Source: Metapseudomonas otitidis
Lineage (GTDB): Bacteria > Pseudomonadota > Gammaproteobacteria > Pseudomonadales > Pseudomonadaceae
Assembly: GCF_900111835.1 (NCBI RefSeq)
Contig: NZ_FOJP01000001.1
Span: forward strand, 1 to 64,000
Length of the DNA: 64,000 bases
Direction: 5' to 3'
In this document: positions 1 to 8,290 of the stretch, in pieces
Numbering within the stretch: position 1 is the first letter of the stretch
Layout of the letters: each line of letters opens with the position of its first letter
The notes under the pieces: model-generated
The model's input: the letters and a program-made list of their open reading frames with translations, nothing else
What the model was told of the DNA's origin: nothing
Database searches by the model: none
Translations under genes and position numbers: made by a program

Positions 1-81
1 GGTGCGGTACTTGCCGTTGGGCTGCAGGGTGGCGAGGTCAAAGGTGTGTTTGGCGATGTCGATGCCGATGACGCTGGGCAT
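1..81 (-). CDS. IS110-family transposase, N-terminal part (cut by window edge)
   Basis: Reading leftward from the ATG at 81 gives 27 residues that begin MPSVIGIDIAKHTFDLATLQ. The GIDIAKxxFD motif carries the first catalytic Asp of the RuvC-like DEDD domain that is diagnostic of IS110-family recombinases. The rest of the gene lies outside the window, so neither its integrity nor its C-terminal serine domain can be judged. The enzyme moves the element without the usual terminal inverted repeats, and known members are guided by a bridge RNA. A purine-rich GAGAGGAGAA stretch precedes the start and can serve as the ribosome binding site. Confidence 0.85.
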   Translation of the reverse strand, partial: MPSVIGIDIAKHTFDLATLQPNGKYRT

Positions 82-311
82 GGATTCTCCTCTCGATCCG
101 TTCAGACGCGATCATCACTGCACCCGGCCCAACCTTGTGAATGCGAGCTCAAGGCTCTGGATACCGTTCGGGCTGTTCGAGTGAGTGTGGAGGGGCGGAG
201 CACTATCTACGTTGCAGGCTCGCGGCCTAAGGGTGGGCACGGCTTCCTATCCCTCCCCCGATGATCAGTCGGGGACTATGCCCCTGGGGTGGGGCTGTAG
301 TCGAGATACAA
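82..311 (-). ncRNA. Candidate IS110 left-end / bridge RNA region
   Basis: This non-coding stretch lies between the presumed element end and the transposase start, where IS110-group (IS621-like) elements encode their bridge RNA. It contains a hairpin with arms CCCCGA (256-261) and TCGGGG (269-274) around a 7-nt loop, and is otherwise free of plausible ORFs. Whether the element belongs to the IS110 group (RNA upstream of the gene) or the IS1111 group (RNA downstream) cannot be decided from 27 residues, so this is a positional inference. Confidence 0.3.
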
Positions 312-312
312 G

Positions 313-330
313 GGTGGGCTTCAGCCCACC
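313..330. repeat. REP-like hairpin, copy 1
   Basis: Arms GGTGGGCT and AGCCCACC are separated by TC, giving a perfect 8-bp stem. The same sequence recurs in inverted orientation at 20995-21012. It lies 38 nt beyond the 3' end of the DUF5924 gene and next to the IS110 end. Dispersed intergenic copies of this kind are typical Pseudomonas REP elements. Confidence 0.65.
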
Positions 331-367
331 GCCACGGCATCCCACCGCCGCTGGGCCGTGGATCCGC

Positions 368-1399
368 TCAACGAGGCTTGGGCGGCAACGGGTCTTCGGT
401 GACCTCGAAACGCAGGGTGCCGATCATCTGGCCGGCCTCGGTCACCACCCGCACCTGCCATTTGCCCACCGGGTTGGCGGGGAAGCGCTGCTTGTGGGTC
501 CAGGCGCGGTAGCCGGCCTCGCGGCCGCCGTGGATGTCGAGGGCGATGCGGTCCACCTCGCGGCCCTCGAAGCGCCACACGTGGTATATGCGCTCGTTCA
601 GCCCGCGCGGGGCGTTGATCGCGGTGTAGGCGTAGAGGCCGTCGGCCCGCAGCTTGGCGGCGGAGATCTGCTCCACGCCCTGTCCCGGGGTGCGCTGGTT
701 CATCTCCGGCGTTACCGCCACCTCGGTCAGCCACAGGGTGGCCGGCGGCACCATCACCCGGCCCAGCCAGCCGGCGGCGCCCAGGGCCAGGGTCAGCCCC
801 ACCAGGGCCAGGCCCCGGCGCAGGCTGCGCACGCGCATGGCGCTGCACAGGCTGAGGAACGACAGCAGCACGGCGATGCCCAGGGCCCACTGGAAGCTCT
901 GCGCCGTGGTCAGGTGCAGGATGATCGGCAGCGCCGTGAGCAGCACGGCGAACAGCGCCAGGGAGTGGTAGGCCAGGTACAGCCAGCGGCGCGGTGCCAG
1001 GGCGTTGTTGTAGACCGGGTCGGTGATGGAGAACAGCGCCGCCAGCCCCAGCACCCCGGTGAACAGGGCCTGGCCGCTGTTCCAGCTGGTGGTGATGAAG
1101 AAGAACGGCAGCACGAAGAAGAAGCTTTCCTGGTGGATCAGCTGGGTCAGGAAGCGCGTCAGCGCCGGCGGCAGCTCGATCTTCAACCAGCGCTCGATGG
1201 CCCGGCGGAACAGGTTCTCCGCCAGCAGCCAGACCCAGCTCACCAGCACCAGCACCGCCACCACCTTGGCCAGGCGCGCGCCGCGGTCCACCAGGATGAA
1301 ACTGCCCACCCCCGAGCAGAACCCGTACAGCGCCACCAGGCGCGGGTGGCGCTGGATGAAGGCGATGAGGGCGAACAGGCGGTCTTTCCAGAACGTCAT
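368..1399 (-). CDS. DUF5924/DUF2914 membrane protein
   Basis: A 343-residue protein of unknown function. Residues about 20-230 hold several hydrophobic helices, including a segment rich in Phe around ESFFFVLPFFFI. From about residue 245 a soluble C-terminal domain follows with RIYHVWRFEGREVDR and KWQVRVVTEAG, matching the DUF2914 pattern (a small beta domain with a conserved W-x-V-x-V strand). The combination is the one annotated as DUF5924 in Pseudomonas. The ATG at 1399 follows a short gap behind the M16 peptidase gene on the same strand, so the two may be cotranscribed. No enzymatic motif was seen. Confidence 0.75.
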   Translation of the reverse strand: MTFWKDRLFALIAFIQRHPRLVALYGFCSGVGSFILVDRGARLAKVVAVLVLVSWVWLLAENLFRRAIERWLKIELPPALTRFLTQLIHQESFFFVLPFFFITTSWNSGQALFTGVLGLAALFSITDPVYNNALAPRRWLYLAYHSLALFAVLLTALPIILHLTTAQSFQWALGIAVLLSFLSLCSAMRVRSLRRGLALVGLTLALGAAGWLGRVMVPPATLWLTEVAVTPEMNQRTPGQGVEQISAAKLRADGLYAYTAINAPRGLNERIYHVWRFEGREVDRIALDIHGGREAGYRAWTHKQRFPANPVGKWQVRVVTEAGQMIGTLRFEVTEDPLPPKPR

Positions 1400-1477
1400 G
1401 GCAGGGCGGCGTGGCAGGCGGGGGGCGGAAGGATACTGCCGTCGGCTGCAGGCTGAGAAGCCGGGTCGACGGCCTGT

Positions 1478-2851
1478 TCAGCGCCGCAGGCGGCGGTGCA
1501 GCCACCAGCCGGCCAGGGCCAGCAGGGCGAGCAGCGCGGCCAGCAGCCAGGCCAGTTGCTCGTAGGTCAGCAGCGGTGCCTCGATGCGCAGGTAACCCGG
1601 CTCGGCGAACAGCGCGCGGACGGTGCTGTCGACCTGCTCCGGGGTGACCTCGGCGAAGGCCTTGGCGGTGCTCTCGAAGCGCCCGTCCTGGTAGGTCCCG
1701 AGGGCGCCCCAGTAGTAGTCCGCCAGGGCCACGTCGCCCTGGGAGGCCCAGGCCTGGCGGTCCACCGCCAGCCGGCGCAGGCGCTCGAAGCTGGTCCGGT
1801 CGACGCCGTGCTCGCGCAGGCGCCGGGTGGTGTCCTGCAGCACCTGCACCGCTTCGTCGAGGTCCTCGCGCTCCAGGTCGGCGTTGAGGCTGGTGAAGCT
1901 CTGCCCGCCATAGGCGCGGCGGTCGGTCCAGGGGCCGTAGGAGAGGCCGCTGCGGATGCGCAGCTGCTGGTACAGCTCCCAGTCCAGGTAGTCCTGCAGC
2001 AGCTCCAGGGTGGCGTAGTCGGCCCCGTCCTCCAGCGGCTCGGGGAAGATCCAGTGCAGGGTGGCGCCATTGCCCACCAGGCCCTTGCGCAGGGTCAGGC
2101 GTGGCGCGGCCTCGGTGCTGATGGTGGGCAGCGCCGGGTGCTCGCGCACCTCCACCGGCGGCAGTTCGCCGTAGCGGCGGTCGAGGTAGGCGGGCAGGCG
2201 CGGGTCGAGGTCGCCGACCACGATCAGGGACATGTTGTTGGCGCCGTACCAGGTGTCACGCACATCCTGCAGGCGTTCCAGGGTCAGCCCCTCCACCGAG
2301 GGGCGCTCGGCGCAGGCCAGGCCCAGCTCCACGGCGAGCTGCTCGTGGGCCTCGCGGCCCAGGGACTGGTGGTCCAGCAGGCGCTCCAGGTGCGAGTAGT
2401 GGCCGCCCCCCTCGCGCTGCACCACGCGCTTGGCGGCGGCGACGCGGCCTTCGTCCAGGGGCGTTTCGCGGAGGATCGCCAGCAGCAGGTCGAGGGCCTG
2501 GCGCTGGTTGCGCGCGGCCACTTCCAGCACGAAGGCGGTGTCGCTGTCGCTGGTGAAGGCGTTCCATTCGCCGCCCAGGGCCTGCATGCGCGCCTCCAGG
2601 TCGGCCTCGCCGTTGCCGGGCAGGCCACTGAAGAACAGGTGCTCCAGCAGGTGCGGCAGCTCTTTCTCGTCGCAGGCGAAGTCGTCGAAGCCGACCCCCA
2701 CCACCAGGCGGATGGAGACGTGGCCCCGGTTCGGGGTGGGCTTGAGGATGACCTGCAGGCCGTTCTCCAGCAGGTAGCCCTCGACCTGGTCACGGTCGAA
2801 GGCGTGGGCCGGGGTGCCGAGCAGGAGCAGCAGGCAAAGCAGGTAGCGCAT
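1478..2851 (-). CDS. M16 family zinc metallopeptidase, membrane-tethered
   Basis: 457 residues with a signal peptide (1-17, ending AHA). The inverted zinc motif HLLEH is at residues 67-71, with a Glu at 147, about 76 residues downstream, the distance expected for the third zinc ligand in pitrilysin-type enzymes. One active N-terminal M16 domain and one C-terminal M16 domain follow. The last about 25 residues form a hydrophobic helix ending in WWLHRRLRR, which predicts a periplasmic protease anchored by its C-terminus. Substrate unknown. It is a likely operon partner of the DUF5924 gene downstream. Confidence 0.85.
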   Translation of the reverse strand: MRYLLCLLLLLGTPAHAFDRDQVEGYLLENGLQVILKPTPNRGHVSIRLVVGVGFDDFACDEKELPHLLEHLFFSGLPGNGEADLEARMQALGGEWNAFTSDSDTAFVLEVAARNQRQALDLLLAILRETPLDEGRVAAAKRVVQREGGGHYSHLERLLDHQSLGREAHEQLAVELGLACAERPSVEGLTLERLQDVRDTWYGANNMSLIVVGDLDPRLPAYLDRRYGELPPVEVREHPALPTISTEAAPRLTLRKGLVGNGATLHWIFPEPLEDGADYATLELLQDYLDWELYQQLRIRSGLSYGPWTDRRAYGGQSFTSLNADLEREDLDEAVQVLQDTTRRLREHGVDRTSFERLRRLAVDRQAWASQGDVALADYYWGALGTYQDGRFESTAKAFAEVTPEQVDSTVRALFAEPGYLRIEAPLLTYEQLAWLLAALLALLALAGWWLHRRLRR

Positions 2852-2920
2852 GGCGGGCGGGGACGGCGGCTGGCGGGAACGAAGCGCCGAGCATAGCGGA
2901 TCGTCCGCCCCCGTGCCCGT

Positions 2921-4504
2921 CTACGACAGGCTGCGCCGCCCGCTCCAGAACTGCAGCGCCAGCTGCCGCAGGTTGACCGCCAGCCCCGCCACCTCGCCGG
3001 CGCTGTGGTGGCTGCACTGGCCGCTGGCGGCGTTCTGGTCGGCCGCCAGGCGGATGGCCTCCAGGCTGCGCTGGATCTCGTCGCCGGCGGCGCCCTGCTG
3101 CTCCACCGCGCTGGCGATCTGCAGGCTCATGTGGGTGATCGCCGCCACCTGCTGGTTGACCTGCTCCAGCGCCTGGCTGGCGCGCCGGGCCTGCTCCAGG
3201 CTGTCACCGGCACGTTCACCGCTGCGGCGCATGGCCTGCATGGCCTGTTCGCTGCAGCTCTGCAGGGCGCTGATCATGCGGTGGATCTCGGCGGTGGACT
3301 GCTGGGTGCGCCCGGCCAGGGCCCGCACTTCGTCCGCCACCACGGCGAAGCCACGCCCGGCCTCGCCGGCACGGGCCGACTCGATGGCGGCGTTGAGCGC
3401 CAGCAGGCTGGTCTGCTCGGCCACGCCCCGGATCACGTCGAGCACCTGGCCGATCTCGCCGCTGCGGGCCTGCAGGGTTTCCACCACCCAGCTGGCCTCG
3501 CGCACCTCGCGGTCCAGTTCGGCGATCCGCTCGCAGGTGGCCTGCACTTCCTCGCGGCCCAGGCGGGCGGCGTCGTCGGTGCGGTCGGCGGCGCTGGCGC
3601 TGTGCTGGGCGCTGCGCGCCACCTCCTGCACGCTGCTGGCCATCTGGCTCATGGCGCCGGCCACCTGGTCGGTCTCCTCCAGCTGGCGCTGGCTGCCGGC
3701 GCTGCCCCGGCTGACCGCCTCGGCCAGGCGCTCGGCGTGCTCGGCCAGCAGGTGGGAGGATTCGGCGATGCGCCCCACCAGGGCGCCGGCCTCGGTCTCC
3801 AGCATCTGCAGGCACAGCGCCAGGCGGCCGAATTCGTCGTGGCGCTGGCAGTACACCGCCTGGCTCAGGGGGTTGTCGGCGATGGCGCCGGCCCGCGCCA
3901 GCAGGGCGTCCAGCGGGCGCAGCTGCCAGCGCAGCCAGGCGCCGGCGGTGAGCACCGCCACCAGCAGCGAGGGCAGCGCGGCCCACTCGCCCTCGGGGGC
4001 CAGCACGGCGTGGGTCAGCAACCCGAGCACGCCACCCAGCAACGGGCCGCCCAGCAGGCGCAGGTGCAATGGCAGGGGCGGCGGGCGCAGCGGGCGCCCG
4101 CCGGACAGCTCGGCATAGAGCCGCTCGGCCCGGACCACCTGCTCACGGGTGGGGCGGGTGCGCACCGACTGGTACTCCACCACCTGGCCTTCGCGCACCA
4201 CCGGGGTGACGAAGGCGCTGACCCAGTAGTGGTCGCCGTTCTTGCAGCGGTTCTTCACCAGGCCCATCCAGTTGCGGCCGGCCTTGAGGGTCTGCCACAG
4301 GTGCTCGAAGGCCGCCGGCGGCATGTCCGGGTGGCGCACCATGTTGTGGCTGTGGCCCAGCAGCTCCTCGCGGGTGAAGCCGCTGATGTCGATGAAGTCC
4401 TGGTTGACGTGGGTGATCACGCCCTTCAGGTCGGTGGTGGAGAGGATGTTGGCGTCGGCGGGGAAGTCCACCGCGCGTCCGGTGACGGGCAGGTTGCGCT
4501 TCAT
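2921..4504 (-). CDS. Aer-type PAS methyl-accepting chemotaxis protein
   Basis: 527 residues. A PAS domain occupies about 20-115 and carries the pattern W-x-x-L-K-x-G-R-x-W-x-G followed by [13 protein letters not shown], typical of the FAD-binding PAS of Aer receptors. Two hydrophobic segments lie at about 148-168 and 176-194 with almost no periplasmic loop, then a HAMP-like region and a signalling domain with the highly conserved hairpin tip [20 protein letters not shown]. The layout is that of an aerotaxis/energy-taxis receptor rather than one with a periplasmic ligand domain. Its ATG overlaps the stop of the upstream globin-GGDEF-EAL gene (ATGA), so the two are probably translationally coupled. 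FAD binding is inferred. Confidence 0.85.
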   Translation of the reverse strand: MKRNLPVTGRAVDFPADANILSTTDLKGVITHVNQDFIDISGFTREELLGHSHNMVRHPDMPPAAFEHLWQTLKAGRNWMGLVKNRCKNGDHYWVSAFVTPVVREGQVVEYQSVRTRPTREQVVRAERLYAELSGGRPLRPPPLPLHLRLLGGPLLGGVLGLLTHAVLAPEGEWAALPSLLVAVLTAGAWLRWQLRPLDALLARAGAIADNPLSQAVYCQRHDEFGRLALCLQMLETEAGALVGRIAESSHLLAEHAERLAEAVSRGSAGSQRQLEETDQVAGAMSQMASSVQEVARSAQHSASAADRTDDAARLGREEVQATCERIAELDREVREASWVVETLQARSGEIGQVLDVIRGVAEQTSLLALNAAIESARAGEAGRGFAVVADEVRALAGRTQQSTAEIHRMISALQSCSEQAMQAMRRSGERAGDSLEQARRASQALEQVNQQVAAITHMSLQIASAVEQQGAAGDEIQRSLEAIRLAADQNAASGQCSHHSAGEVAGLAVNLRQLALQFWSGRRSLS

Positions 4505-6732
4505 CGCTGGGCCCCCTCGAAGGCGCGGCTGGGCTGGCCGTGCAGGCAGGCGAGGCTGTCCTCGCCGTCCAGCAGGCGCTGCAGGTGGTCCGGGTCGCGC
4601 GGCTGGCTGAACCAGAAGCCCTGGGCGTAGCGGCAGTCCTCGTCGAGGAGGAAGTCCAGCTGGGCCGGGCTCTCCACGCCCTCGGCGATCACCTCCAGGC
4701 CGAGGCTGGCGCCCAGGCCGATGATGGCGCGGGAGATGGTGCGCAGCTCGGCGTCGTCGGGTACGCCGGCGATGAAGCTGCGGTCCACCTTGAGGATGTG
4801 CAGGGGGAAGCGCTTGAGGTAGCCGAGGGACGAGTAGCCGGTGCCGAAGTCGTCCAATGCCAGGCGCACGCCCTGGCAGGCCAGCTCGCGCAGGCAGGCG
4901 AGGGTGTCGGCGCCGTCCTGCATCAGCAGGCTCTCGGTGATCTCCAGCACCAGGCTGGCCGGGTCCAGCCCGGTCTCGGCGAGGATCGCCCGCAGCCGCT
5001 GGGCGAAGCCCGGCTGGTGCAGCTGGCGGCTGGAGAGGTTGACCGAGCAGCGCAGGTCGGCCTGGCCGGCCCGTTGCCAGGCGCGGGTCTGGCGGCAGGC
5101 CTCGCGCAGCACCCAGTCGCCCACGGCGATGATCTCGCCGGACTCCTCCAGGGCCGGGATGAAGCGCGCCGGGGACACCAGGGCATCGCCCTGGCGCCAG
5201 CGCAGCAGGGCCTCCACCGCCACCAGGCGCGGCTGGCCCTGGTCGACTTGGCAGATGGGCTGGTAGTGGAGGAAGAACTCCTGCCGCGCCAGGGCCTGGG
5301 CCAGGGCGCTTTCCAGCTCCAGGCGCTGCTTGGCGGCGGTCTGCAGGTCCTGGCTGAAGCGGGCGATCTGCGCCTTGCCGGATTCCTTGGCGCGGTACAG
5401 CGCCAGGTCCGCCGCCTGCAGCGCGTCGATGGTCTGGCCTTCGGCCTGCAGGGCGGTGAAGCCGATGCTGGCGCTGACCACCAGGGTGCGGTCGTCCAGG
5501 TGCAGGGGCTGGTGCAGGCTTTCCAGCATGCGCTTGGCCACCTGTTCGGCATCGCCCAGGTGGGCCAGGTCGTCCAGCAGCACGACGAACTCGTCGCCGC
5601 CGAAGCGCGCCAGGTGGTCGCCGGGGCGCAGGCAGCGCTTGAGGCGCTGGGCCACCTCCACCAGCACGCGGTCGCCCACGGCGTGGCCGAGGCTGTCGTT
5701 GATCAGCTTGAAGCGGTCCAGGTCGATGAACAGCAGCGCCGCCTGCCGTGCGCCGGGCTTGAGCTGGCGCTGCAGGGCCTGTTGCAGCAGTTCGTCCAGG
5801 CGCAGGCGGTTGGCCAGGCCGGTGAGCGGGTCGTGGCGGGCGGCATGGCTGAGCTGGTGCTCGGTGGCCTTGCGCTGGCTGATGTCGCTCTGGGAACCGG
5901 CCATGCGCTGCCCTTCGGCGACGCCGCGCACCTGCACCCAGAGGTAGCCGCCAGCCTGCTGGCGGATGCGGTACTCGTGGCTGAGCCAGGGCGCGTCGCC
6001 ACGCAGGTGGGCGTCGATGGCCTGGCGCAGGGCCGGCAGGTCGTCGGGGTGGACGCGGGCGAACCAGGCGGCGCTGGTCTCGCCGAGGGCGTCCCGGGGC
6101 AGGCCGAGCATGCTCGCCCAGCGCTCGGAGACGTAGAGCCGGTCGTGGGCCAGGTCCCAGTCCCAGATGCCGTCGTGGGCGCCGCGCAGGGCGCGGGCGA
6201 AGCGCGCCTCGCTGTCCTCCAGGGCCTGGCGCTGGGCGGCGCTGTAGGTGTCCACCGCCAGGGAGATGTCGAAGAACACCACCTTCAGCAGGCTGCCCAG
6301 GGTGCGGGTGGCGTCGCTGTCGCCCAGCAGGCTTTCGACCATCTGCGCCAGGTACAGGCGGTAGGCACCCAGGTACCACTTCAGGTCCACGCCGACGTGC
6401 TGGTGCACCAGCCCCACGCGCAGCCGGTTGAGTACGTAGTCCGGGTCGTAGGGGCCGCTCCACAGGCGCTTGTAGTAGTCCAGCTGGCTGGCCTTGAGCC
6501 GGGCCAGGGTGGCCGGGTTGCGCAGGATGCTGGCCAGCGGCGGGAACGCCTCCAGGTGCGCGTAGAGGTGCTCGACGAAGGCCAGGTGGACGGCCTCCAT
6601 GGCGTCGGCATGGCGGTTCAGGCGCTCCGCGTCCAGGGCCTGCCAGTCCAGGTAGCGGCAGCGCTGGTCGATCTCGCGGTTGCTCAGGCCGATGCGTGCG
6701 CGCAGGCCTTCCAGTTGTCCTTTCAGCTCCAT
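4501..6732 (-). CDS. Globin-coupled sensor with PAS, GGDEF and EAL domains
   Basis: 743 residues. Domains in order: a sensor globin (about 1-170), PAS (about 175-290), GGDEF (about 300-460) and EAL (about 470-730). In the globin, H110 in [12 protein letters not shown] has the spacing of the proximal heme His of globin-coupled sensors. The cyclase carries an intact GGDEF (378-382) with an RxxD inhibitory site five residues before it (369-372). The EAL domain has EALLRW (507 on), DDFGTGYSS and EGVE, so both c-di-GMP synthesis and degradation look possible. I chose the ATG at 6732 because GGGAGA precedes it; an in-frame ATG at 6744 has no such signal. The start is only about 30 nt past a 50-bp palindrome. 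Confidence 0.9.
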   Translation of the reverse strand: MELKGQLEGLRARIGLSNREIDQRCRYLDWQALDAERLNRHADAMEAVHLAFVEHLYAHLEAFPPLASILRNPATLARLKASQLDYYKRLWSGPYDPDYVLNRLRVGLVHQHVGVDLKWYLGAYRLYLAQMVESLLGDSDATRTLGSLLKVVFFDISLAVDTYSAAQRQALEDSEARFARALRGAHDGIWDWDLAHDRLYVSERWASMLGLPRDALGETSAAWFARVHPDDLPALRQAIDAHLRGDAPWLSHEYRIRQQAGGYLWVQVRGVAEGQRMAGSQSDISQRKATEHQLSHAARHDPLTGLANRLRLDELLQQALQRQLKPGARQAALLFIDLDRFKLINDSLGHAVGDRVLVEVAQRLKRCLRPGDHLARFGGDEFVVLLDDLAHLGDAEQVAKRMLESLHQPLHLDDRTLVVSASIGFTALQAEGQTIDALQAADLALYRAKESGKAQIARFSQDLQTAAKQRLELESALAQALARQEFFLHYQPICQVDQGQPRLVAVEALLRWRQGDALVSPARFIPALEESGEIIAVGDWVLREACRQTRAWQRAGQADLRCSVNLSSRQLHQPGFAQRLRAILAETGLDPASLVLEITESLLMQDGADTLACLRELACQGVRLALDDFGTGYSSLGYLKRFPLHILKVDRSFIAGVPDDAELRTISRAIIGLGASLGLEVIAEGVESPAQLDFLLDEDCRYAQGFWFSQPRDPDHLQRLLDGEDSLACLHGQPSRAFEGAQR

Positions 6733-6762
6733 AGCGTCTCCCATGGATCACGGGCAATAAAA

Positions 6763-6812
6763 AAGGCGCCACGGGAGGCCGTTCCAATTGGAACGGCCTC
6801 CCGTGGCGCCTT
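6763..6812. terminator. Perfect 50-bp palindrome, probable terminator for leftward transcription
   Basis: Both arms are 25 nt with no mismatch and no loop; the centre is GTTCCAATTGGAAC with its axis between 6787 and 6788. Read leftward, the stem is followed by a run of T (TTTTTT), as in an intrinsic terminator for the gene at 6885-7199. Read rightward it is followed by CCTTGTCTT, a weak T-rich tail. The unusual length and missing loop, and its place only about 30 nt before the globin-GGDEF-EAL start, leave open a regulatory role. Confidence 0.7.
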
Positions 6813-6884
6813 GTCTTGCAGGCCCTTCGTCCTGCCCGGCAAAGCCGGCCCCCGCTGCCTGCGGGGCCTTCGCAGCGCTGGGTT

Positions 6885-7199
6885 TTACACCAGCGGGGCG
6901 GGGTGCGACAACTCTTCCCGCGCCTCTTCCAGGCGCCGGCGCAAGTGCCCGAGTTCACGGGATTTGAAGGCATGGCGGGTGCGTTCGAGCACCGCGATGA
7001 CCTCGTCCAGCAACAGGCGCAAACGGATCGCGTCGCTCAAGGACGCGTCATTGAGCCAGCGGCAAAGTGGTGCGCGGGAGCAGTCGGCAGCGTCCTCGAC
7101 GACCTCGCAGACGATGCCCATGGCCGGCAGCATGTCGCGCAGCAGGCAGGCCAGCGCGGGGTCGTTGATGGCGACGAGCGGTGGTTCGGAGCGATCCAT
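6885..7199 (-). CDS. Conserved-looking small protein of unknown function
   Basis: 104 residues, not recognised. It contains an N-terminal mixed segment ([20 protein letters not shown]) and a charged, probably helical C-terminal half ([20 protein letters not shown]) that could form a coiled coil. There is no signal peptide or membrane segment. The ATG at 7199 has an AGGAG-like element (plus-strand CTCCTG complement weak) a few bases upstream. The gene precedes the oxygen-sensor operon on the same strand but is separated from it by the 50-bp palindrome. A candidate ANR-type promoter lies about 65 nt upstream. Confidence 0.65.
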   Translation of the reverse strand: MDRSEPPLVAINDPALACLLRDMLPAMGIVCEVVEDAADCSRAPLCRWLNDASLSDAIRLRLLLDEVIAVLERTRHAFKSRELGHLRRRLEEAREELSHPAPLV

Positions 7200-7235
7200 G
7201 GGCAGGAGCTTCAGGCTGATGGCAAAAGGCTACGC

Positions 7236-7277
7236 ACTCTAGGCAGCGGCCCCTGGTCGAATATTGACCCGCGTCAG
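7236..7277 (-). promoter_or_regulatory. Candidate ANR/FNR-like box and -10 element
   Basis: The dyad TTGAC-CCGC-GTCAG at 7264-7277 matches the ANR/FNR consensus TTGAT-N4-ATCAA at 7 of 10 positions. On the minus strand a -10-like TAGAGT lies at 7236-7241. A start site near 7229 would put the dyad centre at -41.5, the geometry of an FNR class II promoter, about 30 nt before the ATG at 7199. The match is imperfect and untested. Confidence 0.3.
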
Positions 7278-7378
7278 TCTGTCGCGATTCGCCATGACCG
7301 CTGGCCGGACCGGTCACTGCCGGTGGCCACGGGGGGCAGGTAGAGTGCCCGGCACAACGACAATGACAGGCGCCCTGC

Positions 7379-8290
7379 ATGAACTACGACGCGAACCAGC
7401 AACTGGTGCTCGGCCTGGTGCTGGCGGTGATGATCTTCGGCGTGTCCCTGGAGCTGCGCACCGCCCATTTCCTCGCCGTGCTCCGGCAACCGCAGCCGGT
7501 GCTGGCGGGCATGCTCGGGCAGTGCCTGATCCTGCCCTGGGCGACCCTCGGGGTGACGCTGCTGGTGGACCTGCACCCGGGCCTGGAGCTGGGCCTGCTG
7601 CTGGTGGCCTGCTGCCCCGGTGGCAACCTGTCCAACGTGATGACCCACCTGGCGCGGGGCAACACCGCGCTGTCGATGAGCATGACCGCGCTGTCCAGCC
7701 TGCTGGCGCTGGTGCTGCTGCCGTTCAACTTCGCCCTCACCAGCAGCCTCAACCCCGAGGGCGCGGCCTACCTGGCCGGGCGCCTGGATGCCCTGGCGAT
7801 GGACCGCGGCGGCCTGCTGGTGAGCGTGTTGCTGCTGCTCGGCCTGCCCCTGGCGCTGGGCATGCTGGTGGGCAACCTGTGGCCGCGCTGGGCGACCCGG
7901 GCGATGCCCTGGTTCAAGCGCTTCGCGCTGCTGGCCTTCGTGGTCTTCGTGGCCGGCGCGGTGGCCGGCAACTGGCGGCTGTTCGTCGACAACCTCGGGC
8001 TGGTGTTCCTCATCGTGGTGCTGCACAACGCCAGCGCCATCGTGCTCGGCTGGCTGATGGCCGTGCTGGCCCGCCAGCACGGCGCCAACCGCCGGGCCAT
8101 GGTGATCGAGATCAGCATGCACAACTCCGGGCTGGCGCTGGGGCTGATCTTCGCCCAGTTCGGCGGTGAGCCGAACATGGCCCTGGTGGCGGCCTTCTGG
8201 GGCACCTGGCACCTGGTCAGCGGCCTGCTGCTGGTGGCGTACTGGCGCAACCGCCCGTTGCCCGAGGAGGTGCCGGCATGCGCGTCCTGA
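7379..8290 (+). CDS. Bile acid:sodium symporter family transporter (BASS/SBF)
   Basis: 303 residues, strongly hydrophobic, with about nine to ten helices. The segment CCPGGNLSNVMTHLARGN matches the conserved Na+-binding crossing region of the SBF/BASS fold, and a second such segment (MVIEISMHNSGLALGLIFA) lies in the C-terminal repeat. Bacterial members import organic anions with Na+; the substrate here is unknown. The 3' end overlaps the next gene by 13 nt, so the two form an operon. It is transcribed divergently from the small gene at 6885-7199. Confidence 0.88.
   Translation: MNYDANQQLVLGLVLAVMIFGVSLELRTAHFLAVLRQPQPVLAGMLGQCLILPWATLGVTLLVDLHPGLELGLLLVACCPGGNLSNVMTHLARGNTALSMSMTALSSLLALVLLPFNFALTSSLNPEGAAYLAGRLDALAMDRGGLLVSVLLLLGLPLALGMLVGNLWPRWATRAMPWFKRFALLAFVVFVAGAVAGNWRLFVDNLGLVFLIVVLHNASAIVLGWLMAVLARQHGANRRAMVIEISMHNSGLALGLIFAQFGGEPNMALVAAFWGTWHLVSGLLLVAYWRNRPLPEEVPACAS

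Larger units (their letters stand above)
1..311 (-). mobile_element. IS110-family element, one end
   Basis: The transposase start at 81 is followed by about 230 nt with no coding content before a REP-like hairpin at 313-330 and then host gene sequence. I place the element boundary near 309-312. The complete REP copy at 20995-21012, read in the same orientation, is preceded by CGTA, whereas this copy is preceded by unrelated bases (GATACAA). This suggests insertion next to or inside a REP, a target preference known for several IS110 elements. The boundary is inferred and no target duplication can be tested. Confidence 0.55.

Noticed and set aside
2921-6973. A 1350-codon open frame suggesting one giant protein ending in the chemoreceptor
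   Set aside because: Only the C-terminal 527 residues from the ATG at 4504 look like a protein; the upstream part is an Arg/Pro/Gly-rich out-of-frame shadow of the globin-GGDEF-EAL gene.
6885-7199. The small unknown gene as part of a toxin-antitoxin pair
   Set aside because: No second small gene adjoins it and neither half shows toxin or DNA-binding motifs.
4540-7242. A 900-codon open frame on the plus strand opposite the globin-GGDEF-EAL gene
   Set aside because: Composition is Val/Gln/Ala/Gly-rich without motifs; long antisense frames are normal in high-GC Pseudomonas genes, and the minus-strand gene has clear domains.
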